Shown here piece after piece: positions 1 to 8,812 of a stretch of DNA of 64,000 nucleotides (its first letter is position 1; each line of letters opens with the position of its first letter). The position numbers were made by a program, and so were the translations under genes. The stretch lies in NCBI RefSeq assembly GCF_000217955.3, contig NZ_AFOY02000008.1, positions 310,001-374,000 of the forward strand. The letters are read 5' to 3'. Below the pieces are notes generated by a model. It saw nothing but the letters and a program-made list of their open reading frames with translations. It was not told the DNA's origin and did no database searches. The stretch comes from Pseudomonas fluorescens HK44 (GTDB taxonomy: Bacteria; Pseudomonadota; Gammaproteobacteria; Pseudomonadales; Pseudomonadaceae).

Positions 1-321
1 GCCAGAGCTGCCGATGAACGTTTCGATACCCAACCCATGAATCCACTGGCACAAGGCTTCAGCGCCGAATTCGCGTAGCAACGGGGCAATGTGCGGAGCG
101 CGCTCGGCATAACGCGCCAGAAATGCCGGGTAGGCTTCGGAATGGGTAATGTTCATGCCGCCGACGCCGGCCAGCAGGAATTTGCGGCCCACCGAGGGCA
201 TGCCGTCGTACAGATCGACCTTGACCCCCGCCTGGCTCAGCACCTCGGCGGCCATCAGGCCGGCAGGGCCGCCACCGATGATGGCGACGTGGTGAGGGAG
301 GTTGGCGGAGGGCTGGGTCAT
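1..321 (-). CDS. FAD flavoprotein of the HI0933/YhiN (TIGR03862-like) family, 5' part only
   Basis: The first 107 codons of a flavoprotein whose remainder lies left of the window. The start ATG (complement of 319-321) opens MTQPSANLPHHVAIIGGGPAG. The dinucleotide-binding motif GGGPAGLMAAEVL sits at residues 16-28, followed by GRKFLLAGVGGMNITHSE, the RKxxxxGxGGxNxTH signature of the HI0933/YhiN FAD family. The family is widespread and its physiological substrate is not settled. The gene reads away from the HDAC-family gene, with a REP-type palindrome between them. The family call is firm; function is unknown. Confidence 0.85.
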   Translation of the reverse strand, partial: MTQPSANLPHHVAIIGGGPAGLMAAEVLSQAGVKVDLYDGMPSVGRKFLLAGVGGMNITHSEAYPAFLARYAERAPHIAPLLREFGAEALCQWIHGLGIETFIGSSG

Positions 322-375
322 GGCGTGAGCTGCGGTTCGGCGGAATAGGGCGGGCATTCTAGCAGCAGCAAATAG

Positions 376-461
376 TGTGGGAGCGAGCTTGCTCGCGAAG
401 GCGATGGGACATTCAACATCTATGTAACTGACAGACCGCTATCGCGAGCAAGCTCGCTCAC
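376..461. repeat. REP palindrome pair
   Basis: An 18-bp arm (GAGCGAGCTTGCTCGCGA, 381-398) and its exact reverse complement (442-459) enclose about 43 unrelated bases. This is a Pseudomonas REP doublet (REPIN-like) in the intergenic gap. The rest of the 322-600 gap holds no gene that I can support. It does carry a TTATCCACA 9-mer (554-562) and several CCACAGC/CCACAGG repeats. Confidence 0.85.
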
Positions 462-600
462 CTGTTATTTAGGTGTATTCAATAATCTGATCAAAAAATA
501 GCCACAGCTTTGCAGGCTGTGTGCAGCATGGGCTGTAGGTCCTTTCACTCAGGTTATCCACAGGCCGTTCCACAGGCATTGTGGGTAAAGCATCCACAGC

Positions 601-1521
601 TCAATGACAACCTGATGACTGCCAGACCCGTTGCGCGCTGTGATGGAGGATGCCATGGCGTCGCGCCAGGGCCTGGCGGTCCTTGCTGTAGCCGCCGCCG
701 ATCACCCCGACCACCGGGATGTCACGCCCCAGGCAATGGCGCAATACGCTTTCGTCGCGGGCGGCGACGCCTTCATCGGTCAGTTTCAGGTAGCCCAACG
801 CATCGTCTTTATGCACATCGACACCGGCGTCATACAGCACCAGGTCGGGCTGATAGAGCGGCAGCAGGTAATTCAACGCGTCATCGACCACTTTCAAGTA
901 GTCCTGATCGCCCATGCCCATGGGCAGCGGGATGTCCCAATCGCTTTTGGCCTTGCGTGCGGGAAAGTTCTTTTCGCAATGAAGGGAAACCGTCACCGCG
1001 TCCGGGGTATGTTCCAGTATGCGTGCAGTCCCATCGCCTTGGTGCACGTCGCAGTCGAAGATCAGTACCCGACCGACGCGACCGCTTTCCAGCAGGTAAT
1101 GGCTGATCACCGCCAGGTCATTGAAGATGCAGAAACCTGCCGGGTGATCGTAATGAGCGTGATGCGTGCCGCCGGCCAGATGACAGGCCATGCCGTGCTC
1201 CAGTGCCTGCTCGGCGGCCAGCAATGAGCCGCCGACAGCACGCACGGTGCGTCGGGCCAGCGCTTCGTTCCACGGCAGGCCGAGCCGCCGCTGGTCTTCG
1301 CGGGACAACTCGCCGCCCATATAGCGTTCGATGTACGCAGGGTCATGGGCGAGGGCGAGAATCTCGGTCGGGCAGATGTCCGGGCGCAGCAATTGGTGAT
1401 CAGCGGTCAGGCCAGTGTCCACCAGGTGATCGCGCAGCAGTCGGAACTTGTCCATGGGAAAGCGATGTTCCGCCGGGAACTCGGGGCTGTAGTCTTCGTG
1501 GTAAATCAGCGGCAGCGACAT
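601..1521 (-). CDS. Histone deacetylase/acetylpolyamine amidohydrolase family protein
   Basis: A 306-residue zinc-dependent deacetylase of the arginase/HDAC superfamily. The paired active-site histidines are H120-H121 in GGTHHAHYDHPAGFC. The zinc-ligand motif DCDVHQGDGT gives D158 and H160, the third ligand region is LYDAGVDVH, and the transition-state tyrosine lies in GGGYSKD near the C-terminus. All catalytic elements are therefore present. Bacterial members remove acetyl groups from small amines or from protein lysines; the substrate here cannot be read from sequence. It is cytoplasmic, with no signal peptide. It is a single-gene unit, divergent from the GNAT acetyltransferase that starts at 1599. 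Confidence 0.9.
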   Translation of the reverse strand: MSLPLIYHEDYSPEFPAEHRFPMDKFRLLRDHLVDTGLTADHQLLRPDICPTEILALAHDPAYIERYMGGELSREDQRRLGLPWNEALARRTVRAVGGSLLAAEQALEHGMACHLAGGTHHAHYDHPAGFCIFNDLAVISHYLLESGRVGRVLIFDCDVHQGDGTARILEHTPDAVTVSLHCEKNFPARKAKSDWDIPLPMGMGDQDYLKVVDDALNYLLPLYQPDLVLYDAGVDVHKDDALGYLKLTDEGVAARDESVLRHCLGRDIPVVGVIGGGYSKDRQALARRHGILHHSAQRVWQSSGCH

Positions 1522-1598
1522 GGCAATTTCATGGAGTGAATGAGTGAAGGATCCTACCAGCGATGTAGACTTGTTTGCAGGGGAACGGAGGGGGAACG

Positions 1599-2168
1599 AT
1601 GGAGCCGATACTGCAACTCGAAAGCGCGCGGCTGCTGATGCGCCAATGGCGCGATGAGGATTTGCCGGCGTTTGCGGCGATGTGCGCCGACCCGCAGGTC
1701 ATGCGCTACTTTCCGGCGCCCTTGAGCCGTCTGGAAAGCGCGGCATTGATCGGGCGAATCCGTGGTCATTTCGCGGAGCATGGTTACGGTTTGTGGGCGC
1801 TGGAGCGCAAGGACACTGGCGCGTTTATCGGTTTTACCGGATTGGCGGTGGTCGGGTTCGAGGCTTCTTTCACCCCGGCGACTGAAATCGGCTGGCGCCT
1901 GGCTCGTGAGCACTGGGGGTTGGGGTACGCCAGTGAAGCGGCCTGGACCGCTCTGCGTTGCGGCTTTGACCGTTTGGCGCTGGACGAAGTCGTGGCGTTT
2001 ACCTCTGAGGCCAACTTGCCTTCGCAGAAAGTCATGCAAGCCATTGGCATGCATCACGACCCCGCAGCGGATTTCGAGCACCCCAAACTGGCGCCCGATC
2101 ATCCGCTGCGCCGCCATGTGCTGTACCGCATTACCCGCGAGCAATGGTTGCAAACCTTGCATGGATAA
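1599..2168 (+). CDS. GNAT family N-acetyltransferase (RimJ/RimL type)
   Basis: A 189-residue GCN5-related acetyltransferase. The ATG at 1599 is preceded by the purine-rich GGAGGGGG site; an in-frame TTG at 1575 has no such site. The protein opens with LQLESARLLMRQWRDEDLPAF, the usual opening of RimJ/RimL-like proteins. It continues with the acetyl-CoA-binding region around WRLAREHWGLGYASEAAW (near residues 100-120) and the C-terminal segment ANLPSQKVMQAIGM. Members transfer acetyl groups to ribosomal protein N-termini or small amines. The acceptor is unknown. Confidence 0.9.
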   Translation: MEPILQLESARLLMRQWRDEDLPAFAAMCADPQVMRYFPAPLSRLESAALIGRIRGHFAEHGYGLWALERKDTGAFIGFTGLAVVGFEASFTPATEIGWRLAREHWGLGYASEAAWTALRCGFDRLALDEVVAFTSEANLPSQKVMQAIGMHHDPAADFEHPKLAPDHPLRRHVLYRITREQWLQTLHG

Positions 2169-2274
2169 GCTGGCCGGGATGTTTACAATGGGCTGATGGT
2201 TGGCCCTGGCCACTATCTGAATCGACCGCCGCAGCCAAGACTGCGCGGTATTGCGTTGTGTGAGGAGAGTCTGA

Positions 2275-3144
2275 ATGAGCCAAGTGTTGGATGATCTGGT
2301 CGACTTGCTGACCCTGGAACCGATTGAAGAAAACCTGTTTCGCGGTCGCAGCCAGGACCTTGGTTTTCGTCAGTTGTTCGGCGGCCAGGTGTTGGGCCAG
2401 TCCCTTTCTGCGGCCAGCCAGACGGTCGAAGACGCGCGTCATGTGCATTCGATGCACGGTTATTTCCTGCGTCCGGGCGATGCGGGTATGCCGGTGGTCT
2501 ACCAGGTGGATCGGGTGCGCGATGGGGGTAGCTTCAGCACGCGCCGTGTGACGGCGATCCAGAAGGGTAACCCGATCTTCACGTGCAGCGCGTCATTCCA
2601 GTACGACGAAGAAGGCTTCGAGCACCAGACCGCGATGCCGCAAGTGGTCGGCCCGGAAAACCTGCCGTCGGAGCTGGAAATCACCCAGCAACGCGCGCAT
2701 TTGATTCCCGAGCACATGCGCGAAAAGCTGCTCTGCCCCAAGCCGATCGAAGTCCGCCCGGTCACTGAGAAAGACCCGTACAACCCGCAACCGGCCGACC
2801 CGATCAAGTACGTCTGGTTTCGCGCCGACGGCGCGTTGGCCGATACGCCGGCGCTGCATAAATACCTGCTGGCCTATGCCTCCGATTTCGGTTTGCTGAC
2901 CACCTCGATGTTGCCGCACGGCAAGTCGGTCTGGCAGAAAGACATGCAAGTCGCCAGCCTCGATCACGCCTTGTGGTTCCACGCTGACCTGCGCGCCGAT
3001 GACTGGTTGCTGTACGCCATGGACAGTCCATGGGCCGGCAATTCTCGCGGCTTCTCACGCGGCAGTGTGTTCAACCGCGCGGGCAAACTGGTGGCGTCGG
3101 TGACGCAGGAAGGCCTGATTCGTCATCGCAAGGACTGGGCATGA
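2275..3144 (+). CDS. tesB: Acyl-CoA thioesterase II
   Basis: A 289-residue double-hotdog thioesterase that hydrolyses medium- and long-chain acyl-CoA to fatty acid and CoA in the cytoplasm. The length matches E. coli TesB. The catalytic triad falls at the same numbering: D204 (in YASDFGLL), S228 (Thr in E. coli) and Q278 (in VTQEGL). It starts with MSQVLDDLVDLLTLEPIEEN after a GAGGAG site. The downstream HAD hydrolase overlaps its stop codon (ATGA at 3141-3144), so the two are translationally coupled. Confidence 0.96.
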   Translation: MSQVLDDLVDLLTLEPIEENLFRGRSQDLGFRQLFGGQVLGQSLSAASQTVEDARHVHSMHGYFLRPGDAGMPVVYQVDRVRDGGSFSTRRVTAIQKGNPIFTCSASFQYDEEGFEHQTAMPQVVGPENLPSELEITQQRAHLIPEHMREKLLCPKPIEVRPVTEKDPYNPQPADPIKYVWFRADGALADTPALHKYLLAYASDFGLLTTSMLPHGKSVWQKDMQVASLDHALWFHADLRADDWLLYAMDSPWAGNSRGFSRGSVFNRAGKLVASVTQEGLIRHRKDWA

Positions 3145-3689
3145 GTCTCTCCGAGGTGCGGCACTGGGTGTTCGACATGGACGGCACGCTGACCATTGCC
3201 GTGCATGATTTCGTGGCGATTCGCCAGGCGCTGGCGATTCCCCCCGAACACGACATCCTCACCCACCTCGCCGCACTGCCGGCCGATGAAGCCGCGGCGA
3301 AACACGCCTGGCTGCTGAAGCATGAACGCGAACTGGCCTTGGGCTCCAAACCGGCTCCCGGTGCGGTGGAACTGGTGCGTGAGCTGGCCGGGCGCGGCTA
3401 TCGCCTTGGCATTCTCACGCGCAATGCTCGCGAGCTGGCGCATGTCACGCTTGAGGCGATCGGTCTGGCTGACTGCTTTGCGGTGGAGGATGTACTGGGC
3501 CGTGATGAAGCACCGCCCAAACCGCATCCGGGTGGTCTGCTGAAACTGGCCGAGGCCTGGGATGTGGCGCCGAGCGAGCTGGTGATGGTCGGCGATTATC
3601 GCTTCGACCTGGATTGCGGGCGCGCGGCGGGGGCACGGACGGTGTTGGTGAATCTGCCGGAAAACCCGTGGCCTGAATTGGCCGATTGA
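3141..3689 (+). CDS. HAD-IA family hydrolase (phosphoglycolate phosphatase-like)
   Basis: A 182-residue haloacid dehalogenase-type phosphatase. Motif I is FDMDGT, with nucleophile D12 and acid/base D14. The motif II region is LGILTRNARE, the motif III lysine is in PKPHPGG, and motif IV is GDYRFDLDCGRAAG. The start is the ATG overlapping the tesB stop, because the reading frame upstream of it lies inside tesB. It probably dephosphorylates a small metabolite; the substrate is unknown. Confidence 0.92.
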   Translation: MSLSEVRHWVFDMDGTLTIAVHDFVAIRQALAIPPEHDILTHLAALPADEAAAKHAWLLKHERELALGSKPAPGAVELVRELAGRGYRLGILTRNARELAHVTLEAIGLADCFAVEDVLGRDEAPPKPHPGGLLKLAEAWDVAPSELVMVGDYRFDLDCGRAAGARTVLVNLPENPWPELAD

Positions 3690-3744
3690 CATGCGCGCGA
3701 TTGTGTAGCGTTGCAGCAGATGTTGTCGGCTTGAGAGTGCCGTT

Positions 3745-3886
3745 GTGGCGAGGGAGCTTGCTCCCGCTCGACGGCGTAGCCGTCGTAAACCGGCGAATGC
3801 GTTGTACCTGATAATCCGCGGTGACCAGTTTCGGGGTCGCTTTGCCCGAGCGCGGACCGACCCGCGGGAGCAAGCTCCCTCGCCAC
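3745..3886. repeat. Long REPIN-type inverted repeat, about 142 bp
   Basis: A 23-bp arm beginning GTGGCGAGGGAGCTTG (3745-3767) and its reverse complement (3864-3886) flank a spacer of about 95 bp. The spacer resembles those of the copies at 42153, 54093 and 57299 (blocks GCCGTCGTAAA and GCCCGAGCGCGGACCG). It lies between two convergent genes. Confidence 0.85.
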
Positions 3887-3898
3887 AGTTGTTCAGTA

Positions 3899-4864
3899 CT
3901 ACTGAAACAACGCCTTCTGCCCCTCGGGCGAGGTGAACATCTTGTCGCCGTTATGCCCGACGCCGGGCACCTCGATCAGCCGCTGATTCAACCCTTCGGG
4001 ATGACGCTGCTGCAGGTAGTCGAAGTAGCGATGCCCACGAACCAGCCGAGACGCGCCCTGCGTCTCGGCGGCGCAGCTTCTGTCGAGTGCGGGATGATGC
4101 GGGTTGGTGTCTCGCTGACCGAGCAAATAGGTGATGTTGCGCTGTACGTAGCCTTGCTCCAGTTGCTGCGGCGTTTGCCCGTTGGCGTAGTCCGGAAGTT
4201 TCAGCAGTCCGTACTTCCAGTCGTTGAAGCCGGGGCAGCGCGCGACATTGAACGGCACCGGCCGCTGCTCATCGAAATACGCATACGAAGACGGGTTGGC
4301 GATCACGTAGCGCACGCTGACGCCTGCCGATTGCAGTGCCGGCTGATCGTGGCCGAGCAGTGCATAACGTTGCACCACTTGTGCGCCACCGGAATGGCCG
4401 GCGATGACGACTTCTTTCAGGGTTGGAAACTGCTGGCGATCGCTCAGGCGTTCCAGAATCTTGTCGAGCACCGCAAAGGAACTCAGCGGATTCGCTCCGA
4501 TGGACAGCTCGCCGGCCATCCAGTCATCACCGCGCCAATGCAGCAGGCTGTCGGGCAGTTGATGGCGCGCGATGTCGCTTTCATTAAGAAATTGCGGCGC
4601 TATCACCAGGGTCGTTGCGCTTTGTCCGGCCTGCTCGGCGGCTCTTTCCGCGCTCTGGCGGTAGGTTTCGGCATTGCGCAAGCGCCCGTGAATCACGATC
4701 AGTACACGCTGGATTTGCGGTGACGACTGGCTTATGCCAACCGCCAGTTCGGAGTCGCCCATGTTCAGCCGACCAGGGCTGATGACCTTGACCGCATGCT
4801 CGGCAGCCAGCAGGTTGGCGCTGCCGAATAACAGAGCGAATACCAGCAGCCAGCGCGTACTCAT
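3899..4864 (-). CDS. Secreted alpha/beta hydrolase
   Basis: A 321-residue protein with an N-terminal signal peptide (MSTRWLLVFALLFGSANLLA, likely cleaved before AEHAVK). The fold has a nucleophile elbow GHSGG (serine in VVIAGHSGGAQVVQRY), an early HG motif in VLIVIHGRLRN, and a C-terminal catalytic histidine candidate in VPGVGHNGDKMF. It is predicted to be a periplasmic or secreted esterase/lipase-like enzyme; the substrate is unknown. Its ATG follows directly on the stop codon of ypfJ (TAA then ATG), so the pair is an operon. Confidence 0.85.
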   Translation of the reverse strand: MSTRWLLVFALLFGSANLLAAEHAVKVISPGRLNMGDSELAVGISQSSPQIQRVLIVIHGRLRNAETYRQSAERAAEQAGQSATTLVIAPQFLNESDIARHQLPDSLLHWRGDDWMAGELSIGANPLSSFAVLDKILERLSDRQQFPTLKEVVIAGHSGGAQVVQRYALLGHDQPALQSAGVSVRYVIANPSSYAYFDEQRPVPFNVARCPGFNDWKYGLLKLPDYANGQTPQQLEQGYVQRNITYLLGQRDTNPHHPALDRSCAAETQGASRLVRGHRYFDYLQQRHPEGLNQRLIEVPGVGHNGDKMFTSPEGQKALFQ

Positions 4865-5773
4865 TTAGAGGCTCTTCGTCGCGAAGGTGTCGCATTGATT
4901 GACCTGGCCCTGGGCAAAGCCGGTCTTGAACCAGCGAACCCGTTGCGCCGAGGTACCATGGGTAAACGAATCCGGGACCACGCGGCCCTGACCCTGTTGC
5001 TGCAAACGGTCGTCGCCAATGGCATTGGCGGCGCTCAAGGCTTCTTCGACGTCACCCGGCTCCAGCCAGTTCAGGCGTTTCTGCGCGTTGTTGGCCCAGA
5101 CACCCGCCAGGCAGTCGGCCTGCAATTCCTGACGCACCAGCAGACCGCCGTCACCTTCCATGCGCACACCTTTTTGACGTGCGGCCTGGATCTTGGCGGA
5201 TACGCCGAGCAAGGTTTGCACATGATGGCCAACTTCGTGAGCAATCACGTAAGCCTGGGCGAAATCGCCGGCGGCACCGAAGCGTTGAGACATTTCCTTG
5301 AAGAAACTCATGTCCAGATACACCCGTTGATCTGCCGGGCAGTAGAACGGACCGGTCGCCGAGGAGGCGCCACCGCAGCCGGAATTCACTCGGCCACTGA
5401 ACAGCAGCAGCTTCGGCGCCGTGTATTGGCGACCGGCTTGCTGGAAGATCTGGCCCCAGGTGTCCTCGGTGTCGCCGAGGATCCGCGCGACAAACTCGGC
5501 CTGTTGATCATTGGCTGGCGGCGCCTTGCGGGTTTGCACGGTTTGCGTGGTTGCCGGGGCTGACTGTTGGTTCATCTGTCCGGCCAACTGTCCGAGAATC
5601 TGCATCGGGTCCTGGCCCGTGATCCAGCCGATGCCGACGATCAGCACGATGGCCGTCAGGCTCAGTCCCTTGCCACCGCCAAAGCGCATCCCGCCGCCGT
5701 CACCACCACCGCCAGCATCCTCACCGCGTGCATCGACCACGTTGTCACTGCGGCGGCCTTTTTTCCATAGCAT
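4865..5773 (-). CDS. ypfJ: Neutral zinc metallopeptidase of the YpfJ family
   Basis: A 302-residue inner-membrane-anchored protein. A basic N-terminus is followed by one transmembrane segment (GLSLTAIVLIVGIGWITG) and a soluble domain carrying the zinc-binding helix HEVGHHVQTLLGV. The conserved segments CGGASSATGPFYCPADQRVYLDMSFF and ELQADCLAGVWA (third ligand) are present. This is the classical YpfJ/KPN_02809 architecture. The physiological substrate is not established. An AGAGGA site precedes the ATG. It is first in an operon with the secreted alpha/beta hydrolase. Confidence 0.92.
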   Translation of the reverse strand: MLWKKGRRSDNVVDARGEDAGGGGDGGGMRFGGGKGLSLTAIVLIVGIGWITGQDPMQILGQLAGQMNQQSAPATTQTVQTRKAPPANDQQAEFVARILGDTEDTWGQIFQQAGRQYTAPKLLLFSGRVNSGCGGASSATGPFYCPADQRVYLDMSFFKEMSQRFGAAGDFAQAYVIAHEVGHHVQTLLGVSAKIQAARQKGVRMEGDGGLLVRQELQADCLAGVWANNAQKRLNWLEPGDVEEALSAANAIGDDRLQQQGQGRVVPDSFTHGTSAQRVRWFKTGFAQGQVNQCDTFATKSL

Positions 5774-5925
5774 GTGGGAATCCTCTGTTTACGCGTGGTG
5801 ATGAGTGTTGCTGGTGGCTGGGATGGGCGCCAGGTTGATGGTCAGACTATGCCGAATTAAAGGCAGTATGGCATTCACCTGCAAAAACGATGGCGGCAGA
5901 CGAGCTTCAGCGAACGTCTCAGGCA

Positions 5926-7704
5926 TCACGCTGGCTGTTTGGTTCCCTCGCCGGTAGTCGTTGAGCGCGGCAGCGTGCTCTCCCGTTCGTACGCGGTTAC
6001 GCCAGCGATATGTCGCGCGGCTATGTAGCCGAAGGTCAAGGCCGGACCAAGATTGATCCCGCCCGCGGGGTAGTAGCCGCCCATGATGCTGGCCATATCG
6101 GTGCCGGCGGCGTAGAGCCCGGGAATGGCTTGCCCATCGCTGCCAAGTACTTGCGCGTGCTGATTGACCTTCAGCCCGGCGAATGTGCCGAAGCAGCCTG
6201 GCTGGACTTTGACGGCGTAGAACGGACCTTTGTCGATCGGCGCGACGCAGGGGTTGGGTTGATGGAGTGGGTCGCCTTGCTTGCGGTTGTAAGGTGTGGA
6301 GCCACGACCGAACTGCGGGTCTTCACCTTTTCGCGCATGGTGGTTGTAGTGCGACACGGTGGTTTCCAGCGCGCTGGCGTCGATGCCGCAGGCCAGAGCC
6401 AGTTCTTGAATCGTGTTGGCGGTTTTCAAGTAGCCGCTGCGAATGAACGGTGTGACGGGTAACGGGAAGGGGCGGGAAATTCCCAGACCGTAACGACGTT
6501 GAAAGTGATGGCTGCAAATCAACCAGGAGGCGACTTCTTCATCGGCCGGGGCGGCGGCGACCATGGCCGTGACGTAATCGTAGTAACCGTTGGCTTCGTT
6601 GACGAAGCGCTGGCCGTTGCGCAGCACGCCGATGATTCCCGGTTTGCCACGTTCGATGATGTGCGGGAAGTGACCGAGGCTGCCGTCCCTGTAGGGCACC
6701 TGAGAAACCGGTGCCCAGGCCACCGGTGATTCGAGGTCGGTCTTTATCTGGCCACCGACGCTTTCGCCCAGCCGCAGGCCGTCGCCCGAGGCACCGAGCG
6801 GCGGCAGCGCCAGATGCTCAACGCCTGTGGGCGTGCGTGGGAACAGTGTCTTGCGTCGTTCGATGTCGTTGGGAAAACCACCGGCCGCCAGCACCACGGC
6901 TTGGCGTGCGCGGATCTGGATCGCGCCTTTGGCGCTGCGGATTACCGCGCCGCTGACCCGGTTGCCGTCGCGCAGCAGCTCGGTGACAGGCGCTGACGCC
7001 CAGAGCAGAACGCCGAGGTCTTCAGCCGATTTTGCCAAGCGCGCCACCAGTGCCACGCCGTTGACCAGTTGCATCGCGCGACCGTGTAACGCGAGGTCGA
7101 GCAGGTGTCGGCTGAAACGCCGGGTCACGTGCCAGAACGCGGACCAAGAGCGGGTCAGATTGAGGAACGCTGACAGGTCGGCGCCGGCCATGATCGGCAT
7201 GCCCATGAACGAGGTTTCACGCATCGTTGTTCGTAACCGCTTGAGCAACGTGCCGACCTTGCGTGCGTCGTAAGGCGCAGCTATCACCGAGCGCCCACCG
7301 GTCCCGGCGCCGGGTGTGTCGCCATGAATATCGGCGATGCCGTTGCCGTCGGCAAATTGCAGCGAGGTGTGCTCCTCAAAGAATGTGACCATGCGCGGGC
7401 CGGCTTCGAGGAAAGCGTCGATCAGCGCCGGTTCGTAGCGTTCGCCGAGTTCGTGCTGGAGGTAGGTGCGCGGCAGGTCGACGTCTTCAATGATGCCGGC
7501 GCGCCGGGCCAGCGGATTGCACGGCACCCACGCCCAGCCACCGGACCAGGCCGTGGCGCCGCCAAACACCGGATCTTTTTCCACGACGATCACCTTGAGC
7601 CCGTGCCAGGCAGCGGTGACGGCGGCGGACAAACCCGCCGCACCGGAGCCGACAATCAACACATCGCAGTCGACTGCAGGGGGATAAGTGGATTTGGCAG
7701 GCAT
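5926..7704 (-). CDS. KstD-like FAD-dependent oxidoreductase (fumarate reductase/3-ketosteroid dehydrogenase superfamily)
   Basis: A 592-residue flavoenzyme. The chosen ATG (7702-7704) has a GGAG site nine bases upstream; the longer frame begins with an unsupported TTG inside the operator palindrome. The N-terminal FAD motif is VLIVGSGAAGLSAAVTAAW, followed by VVEKDPVFGGATAWSGG. The C-terminus has GLYAAGTDMASIMGGYYPAGG and LGPALTFGYIAA. That YPxxG...LGPAxTFGY block matches the region of Delta1-ketosteroid dehydrogenases that holds the proton-abstracting tyrosine (about Y545 here) and the conserved glycine. Expected chemistry is desaturation or reduction next to a keto group on a ring. It is divergent from the IclR gene. 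The true substrate is unknown, and steroid genes are absent from the window. Confidence 0.8.
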   Translation of the reverse strand: MPAKSTYPPAVDCDVLIVGSGAAGLSAAVTAAWHGLKVIVVEKDPVFGGATAWSGGWAWVPCNPLARRAGIIEDVDLPRTYLQHELGERYEPALIDAFLEAGPRMVTFFEEHTSLQFADGNGIADIHGDTPGAGTGGRSVIAAPYDARKVGTLLKRLRTTMRETSFMGMPIMAGADLSAFLNLTRSWSAFWHVTRRFSRHLLDLALHGRAMQLVNGVALVARLAKSAEDLGVLLWASAPVTELLRDGNRVSGAVIRSAKGAIQIRARQAVVLAAGGFPNDIERRKTLFPRTPTGVEHLALPPLGASGDGLRLGESVGGQIKTDLESPVAWAPVSQVPYRDGSLGHFPHIIERGKPGIIGVLRNGQRFVNEANGYYDYVTAMVAAAPADEEVASWLICSHHFQRRYGLGISRPFPLPVTPFIRSGYLKTANTIQELALACGIDASALETTVSHYNHHARKGEDPQFGRGSTPYNRKQGDPLHQPNPCVAPIDKGPFYAVKVQPGCFGTFAGLKVNQHAQVLGSDGQAIPGLYAAGTDMASIMGGYYPAGGINLGPALTFGYIAARHIAGVTAYERESTLPRSTTTGEGTKQPA

Positions 7705-7730
7705 GCTGGCTGACTCCGGCGATCTTGTAA

Positions 7731-7751
7731 TTTTGGAATTTAATTCCAAAA
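7731..7751. promoter_or_regulatory. Candidate IclR operator (perfect palindrome)
   Basis: A perfect 21-bp inverted repeat with 10-base arms TTTTGGAATT and AATTCCAAAA around one central T. It contains TGGAA-N5-TTCCA (7734-7748), which agrees with the E. coli IclR consensus as I remember it (TGGAAAT-N-ATTTCCA). It lies 27 bases before the flavoenzyme start and 144 bases before the iclR-type gene, so it can serve both divergent promoters. Confidence 0.75.
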
Positions 7752-7894
7752 AATATACGGAGCTGGTTTGGAAACGACAAGACCGTCCCGACGCAAAGCG
7801 CTATTTTCGGGCGGTTATCGGACACTGCGGTTCCACATTTCGCATTCACCCGGTTGTCTTCTAGAATCGGCCAAATTTAGTCTGGAATCCCACC

Positions 7895-8671
7895 ATGGCC
7901 GGCAGTCAAATCGAACGTGTCTTCAGTGTGCTGGAAAGTCTTACCAGTGATCCGCGAGGCCTGCCGATGCAGGTGCTGGCCGAGCAACTGGAGATCCCGA
8001 AAAGTGCGACGCACCGCTTGCTCGCCGAGCTGATCCGCCTGGGTTACGTGCGGCAGAATCCGGACAGCTTGCGTTATCACCTGTCGACCAAACTGGTTGC
8101 CATGGGTTTTCGTTACCTGTCGAGCAGCGGTGCGGATATCGTCCAGCCGGTGCTTGATCGGTTAGCCCAGGAAACCGGCGAGCTGGTGCGATTGGGTGTG
8201 ATCGAGGGCGAGCGCCAGACCTGGATCGCCAAGTCTCAGGGCGCGCGTTCCGGTTTGCGTTATGACCCGGACATGGGCCGCGATGCGCCGTTGTTCTACA
8301 CCGCGTCGGGGCACGCGTGGCTGGCCAGCCTCAGTGATGCCGAGGCCTTGTCACTGGTGGAACGGCAATCGGCGGATAGGCCGCTGGAGTTGGGACCGAA
8401 TGCACCGCGCTCCAATATCGAACTGCTCGAGCGCCTGCGCCTGGCCCGCGAACACGGCTATGCCTGGGTTCAGGAGAGCTCGGCGGTCGGCACCTCGGCA
8501 ATCGCCGCGGTGGTGCGCCATCCGGTGGATGGGCGAGTGGTAGGCGTGCTCAGTGTCGCCGGGCCGAGTGCGCGGTTGCCCGAGTCGCGACTGCATGAAC
8601 TGGCGCCGTTGTTGCTGCAATTTGCTCAGGAGCTGTCGGCGGCGAGTCAGGCTTCGGAGCTGTTCAACTGA
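7895..8671 (+). CDS. IclR family transcriptional regulator
   Basis: A 258-residue regulator. The N-terminal winged helix-turn-helix (about residues 5-65) carries GLPMQVLAEQLEIPKSATHR and LLAELIRLGYVRQ. The C-terminal IclR effector domain follows, with segments such as DRLAQETGELVRLGVIEG, YTASGHAWLASL and SSAVGTSAIAAVVRHPVDGR. IclR proteins bind small carboxylates or aromatics and usually control adjacent catabolic genes. Here the flavoenzyme lies on one side and the dehydrogenase-isomerase pair on the other, and TGGAA-N5-TTCCA-like sites precede both units. It is therefore the likely local regulator. Confidence 0.93.
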   Translation: MAGSQIERVFSVLESLTSDPRGLPMQVLAEQLEIPKSATHRLLAELIRLGYVRQNPDSLRYHLSTKLVAMGFRYLSSSGADIVQPVLDRLAQETGELVRLGVIEGERQTWIAKSQGARSGLRYDPDMGRDAPLFYTASGHAWLASLSDAEALSLVERQSADRPLELGPNAPRSNIELLERLRLAREHGYAWVQESSAVGTSAIAAVVRHPVDGRVVGVLSVAGPSARLPESRLHELAPLLLQFAQELSAASQASELFN

Positions 8672-8686
8672 TCGCCATATCGCCCC

Positions 8687-8763
8687 TGTAGGAGCAATGC
8701 AGACACTGTGGTGTTTCAAACAGACCGCATCATCGTTTATCGCGAGCAAGCTTTGCTCCTACG
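8687..8763. repeat. Degenerate REP palindrome
   Basis: CTGTAGGAGCAA at the left end and TTTGCTCCTACGG at the right end, with TCGCGAGCAAGC near the right end, form a decayed Pseudomonas REP doublet after the iclR-type gene. The right half is better preserved than the left. Confidence 0.6.
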
Positions 8764-8812
8764 GAAGCTGTGCGCTGTTCGAACACTATTGGCGTTTCCT
8801 TGTGTGATAAAT

